Assembly: GCA_027575805.1 (NCBI GenBank)
Contig: JANBPU010000112.1
Span: forward strand, 1 to 52,155
Source of the DNA: Mycoemilia scoparia
Taxonomy: Eukaryota > Kickxellomycota > Kickxellomycetes > Kickxellales > Kickxellaceae
DNA: 52,155 nt
Direction of reading: 5' to 3'
Numbering within the stretch: position 1 is the stretch's first letter; every line of letters begins with the position of its first letter. Made by a program: the position numbers and the translations under genes. The notes beneath the pieces are model-generated. The model was not told the DNA's origin and ran no database searches. It saw only the letters and a list, made by a program, of their open reading frames with translations. Below are positions 49,650 to 52,155 of the stretch, one piece after another.

Positions 49650-49766
49650 TTGGGCAATAATTTTTGAAGGATAAATGATCACTAGTAAAACGGACATCCA
49701 TTTGGATGTGATTGTCCCTATAATCATTGACCACCAAAAGGTACCCTTCAGAAATCATTACCAAGG
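49650..49766 (+). mobile_element. MITE family 1 copy
   Basis: CTTGGGCAATAATTTTTGAA to ACCCTTCAGAAATCATTACC. It ends exactly where the XPD-like sequence stops. Confidence 0.8.
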
Positions 49767-50811
49767 TTGTGGCAAAACTAGCAACCCTGGATAGGGCCCA
49801 ATAATCTTCAAGGTCTGTTAGTTGCAAAGTACGAACAAGTAAAGATAATCGCTCAACACTGAATCTCAGAGGTTTGTAACCAATAAATGTAATTTCTTGT
49901 AAATGGTGGAGAAATGATGTTGGAGTTTCAGCTTCAACATGACGCACTCTCATTCTGTAGCGCAAATATTCGATGAGTCGATTAAGGAATTGGACAAAGT
50001 GTTGGGCTTGACTTATGTTTCCAGGAACCGCTTCTTTTAAAAGATCGTCGGGCAATATGGGGTTAGCAAGGATGAGGTCTTCATCTCGAGCCTCAGTGGT
50101 CATACGGAGTCCCTCAACCAGCTTTTCATATTCATCTTTGAGTTTTTGTGTATCCTCTTGTTTGATTTGTTTGACTTTTTTAGGATAATTTCTTTATACC
50201 TCGGGAACTGGCTTCTAGTATGGTGGTTTTTAGGTCGACACTGAGAGCTTCGTCGAATACAACAATTGTGTCTTTTGAAAATTCTTTGGAAATTGGATCA
50301 GCAACTTTGGAGTCCAGCATATAACTTTAGTTTTAAATTATAATATTGGCAAGGGCAAACATACAGCAAGCCAAATAGTACGGACAATAGGTCATTTTTG
50401 ACTAAAATCTTTGAGATCGTCCATAGTACATACGCCAGAAGGTAAGGGCATTGAAGTTTCTTTAGATGGATTTTCGAAGGTTTTGTAAAATGTACACAAC
50501 TCAATCTCATCACCACTACAATCATTGTTGGTGATGGCAGCAGTGGTTTGTTCTAAAATATTTGTGATTCCATGATGCAGTACAATCTCTGGGATTGTAC
50601 GAAAACAGTATACTAGTTTACGAGTTTCAGGATAATGAAGTTGGTATGATATAATTAGCGATAACAATGAAACTGTCTTTCCAGTTCCTGAAGGCATTTC
50701 TAAAAGACAATGGCCTTTAAAGTCTAAGGATCGTTTTAGATCGTACATGTATTCATTTTGTTCGGGGTAGATGTGATCATCTGGGAATATTGCAGGAAGG
50801 TCATTAACCAT
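49767..50811 (-). pseudogene. Decayed XPD/Rad3-type DNA helicase fragment
   Basis: XPD/Rad3 is the 5'-3' helicase of TFIIH, normally about 760-780 residues. Only N-terminal parts remain. From 50811 it reads FPDDHIYPEQNEYMYDLKRS, CLLEMPSGTGKTVSLLSLI (Walker A) and RTIPEI, then jumps at once to the region before ELCTFYKTFE and MPLPSGVCTMDDLKDFSQK. After a further gap, DPISKEFSKDTIVVFDEA continues directly as LSVDL, so the DEAH box has lost its His and about nine following residues. A stop and frameshift follow in LKTTILEAS..KKLS. From about 50103 the frame is open again (LANPILPDDLLKEAVPGNIS, KPLRFSVERLSLLVRTLQL) until a family-1 element cuts it at 49766. The whole second helicase domain is absent. 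Clearly non-functional as a helicase. Confidence 0.85.
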
Positions 50812-51189
50812 TAACCTATATATTAGTGTAATGATGGCTTTTGTGATTTGGTAGTTGGATCATTTGGGGATTAAAGAATATTGGCGGTGACAACTATTAT
50901 TGTAGTAGTAGTAGTATTGGTATGTGTGTGTATGTGGTAGCTTACTTCATCCTGGGTGATTAGTAACACAGTTTGGCCTGCGTAGTTTGAGGTTTAAAAA
51001 TATGGAGTGGAGAGAGAAAGACCGCTGTTGTAAAAAATAGGTATAAGGCTGCTTTGTTATTGAGATCCCAAAACAAAAGGTTTCTGACAAAGCTTATAAT
51101 TCACATTGCAAATCACCAGGCTATTTAAAAAATAAGTCATAAGTTTATTTTGAAGGTATTGGATATATTTTTACAAGTGAATGAATGGA

Positions 51190-51345
51190 TTATAATGGAC
51201 AGAATACACAGCCAACGCCTTGAACAAAAATGGCGTGTTTCCGGGAACTGGATAGCAAATGGCTTGAGGTTGGGCCAAAGCCCAAGGATCTGCTGTGTTT
51301 CTATGTGCAATAAACTTGATCACTGACAAAATCTCTGACCACTTC
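51190..51345 (+). mobile_element. MITE family 3 copy
   Basis: GGACAGAATACACAGCCAAC, AACTGGATAGCAAATGGCTT, GAGGTTGGGCCAAAGCCCAA and CTTGATCACTGACAAAATC. Confidence 0.65.
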
Positions 51346-51950
51346 AAAATAGACACGATGGTGGTGATCGCTAACAATTTATGACACTTGTTTGTTTATT
51401 ACTATATAAATAAGTATATGTGTGTACACAGGGAAAACCACGCAAATGTGTGGATAAAAACCTTGTTAAAGTAAGTATAGGGTTATAAGATATTTGTGCA
51501 CACATAAATAGAGAAAGACGAAACCAATTGACTAGGAATAGTTTTGCAAATGAGCGTTATACTATATCAGTGTTGCTGTTGATGTGTGGGGCTGTGTTGT
51601 TGTTAGACGCTTCATAATCCAAGATCAGTCTTAATGAACCCTGAGTGTGATTGGAACATGGTCATTGTTCATATGACTAAGACTATCCTAGAATAGGTAC
51701 ACATTTGCATGTTCTTGAATCACACAGCTTTCCTTCGTCAAGACACCCAAAAACACAAGCCAAGGGACAAGGCTCTGCAGTCACCACATATGCGGTTGCT
51801 AGGAGGAGGAGAGCGCATAGGTTGGATGAGAGCTTCATTGTTGCTTGCTTGCTGGTGGAGAGGAAGAATTACTGATGTTGGGATGGTTGTGGCAAGAAGA
51901 CACTCTCCTATCTTTTTATAGTATTTGTCTTTCTCCGTGATGGGATGCCT

Positions 51951-51967
51951 GTCTGTCTGTCTGTCTG
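51951..51967. repeat. (CTGT)n microsatellite
   Basis: Four CTGT units. Confidence 0.85.
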
Positions 51968-52155
51968 ATGGCAGTGGTGGAGGACCTAAAAGAATAAACC
52001 AAGTGAGTATCTGAAGGCTTTGCAGATGTGGTTGGGCGTGTTTAGTCTGATTCCAAGAACTCCACCACATGATGGTAGCTGCCAATGATTGATGATGGCA
52101 ATGCGATATATCGATTCCTTTTTTCCCAGTACTAAAATAAATGGCCAATATACTC

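Larger units (their letters stand above)
50812..52155. other. Intergenic; low-complexity and MITE
   Basis: A TAGTAGTAGTAG run near 50903-50918, (GT)n near 50923-50935, a family-3 element and a (CTGT)n run near 51951-51967. A 136-codon minus-strand frame (51738-52148) crosses the CTGT repeat and looks non-coding. A gene entering from beyond the window end cannot be excluded. Confidence 0.45.

Noticed and set aside
51738..52148. 136-codon minus-strand frame near the window end
   Set aside because: Crosses a CTGT repeat, composition unlike the true genes, no start context.

Overview
The window looks like nuclear DNA of an AT-rich fungus. Introns are short (about 45-110 bp) with GTAAG-type donors and TAG/CAG acceptors. 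There is a Pol III tRNA gene, and the housekeeping proteins are fungal-type: a mitochondrial phosphatidylserine decarboxylase, Bud23 and Bmt2 rRNA methyltransferases, a Siw14-like phosphatase and ESCRT-II Vps25. Family 25 glycosyltransferases, SGNH hydrolases and abundant small non-autonomous DNA elements would suit an early-diverging (zygomycete-grade) lineage, but I cannot name the species.

Layout. 1-12.2 kb is an accessory region: five very small secreted-peptide genes (1456, 4450, 6525, 8037 on +, 11617 on -) and one GPI-anchored secreted protein (9859). 12.8-19.2 kb is a compact housekeeping block: PSD (+), BUD23 (-, six exons), BMT2 (-, two exons) and a SIW14-like phosphatase (+, six exons). 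A tRNA-Gly(CCC) lies at 21.0 kb. 21.7-29.6 kb holds two family-25 glycosyltransferase paralogues flanking an unrecognised protein and an F-box/LRR-like protein. A putative 7-TM receptor (30.0-31.5 kb, -), another copy of the peptide gene (32.7 kb, -) and VPS25 (33.6-34.5 kb) follow. 35.8-46.5 kb is a secretome region: a large secreted protein and three SGNH/GDSL hydrolases, two of them in a recent 2.6-2.9 kb tandem duplication. The end holds an unrecognised 448-residue protein, one more small secreted peptide (49196) and a decayed XPD/Rad3 helicase fragment.

Repeats shape the window. I see three families of short inverted-repeat (MITE-like) elements: family 1 about 19 copies, family 2 about 6, family 3 about 11, often nested or abutting. 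Family 1 borders the duplicated peptide-gene cassettes, borders both SGNH duplication units and truncates the XPD relic, so recombination between copies probably built the accessory content.

The most interesting candidate system is the set of seven small secreted peptides. Each has a signal peptide, a mature end starting X-Pro, and then a basic G-[R/K/G]-[R/K/P]-[R/K] stretch followed by a short Gly-rich tail. Three are diverged copies of one cassette, with a conserved leader and a changing tail. This looks like a family of processed secreted peptides. Their function cannot be read from the sequence.
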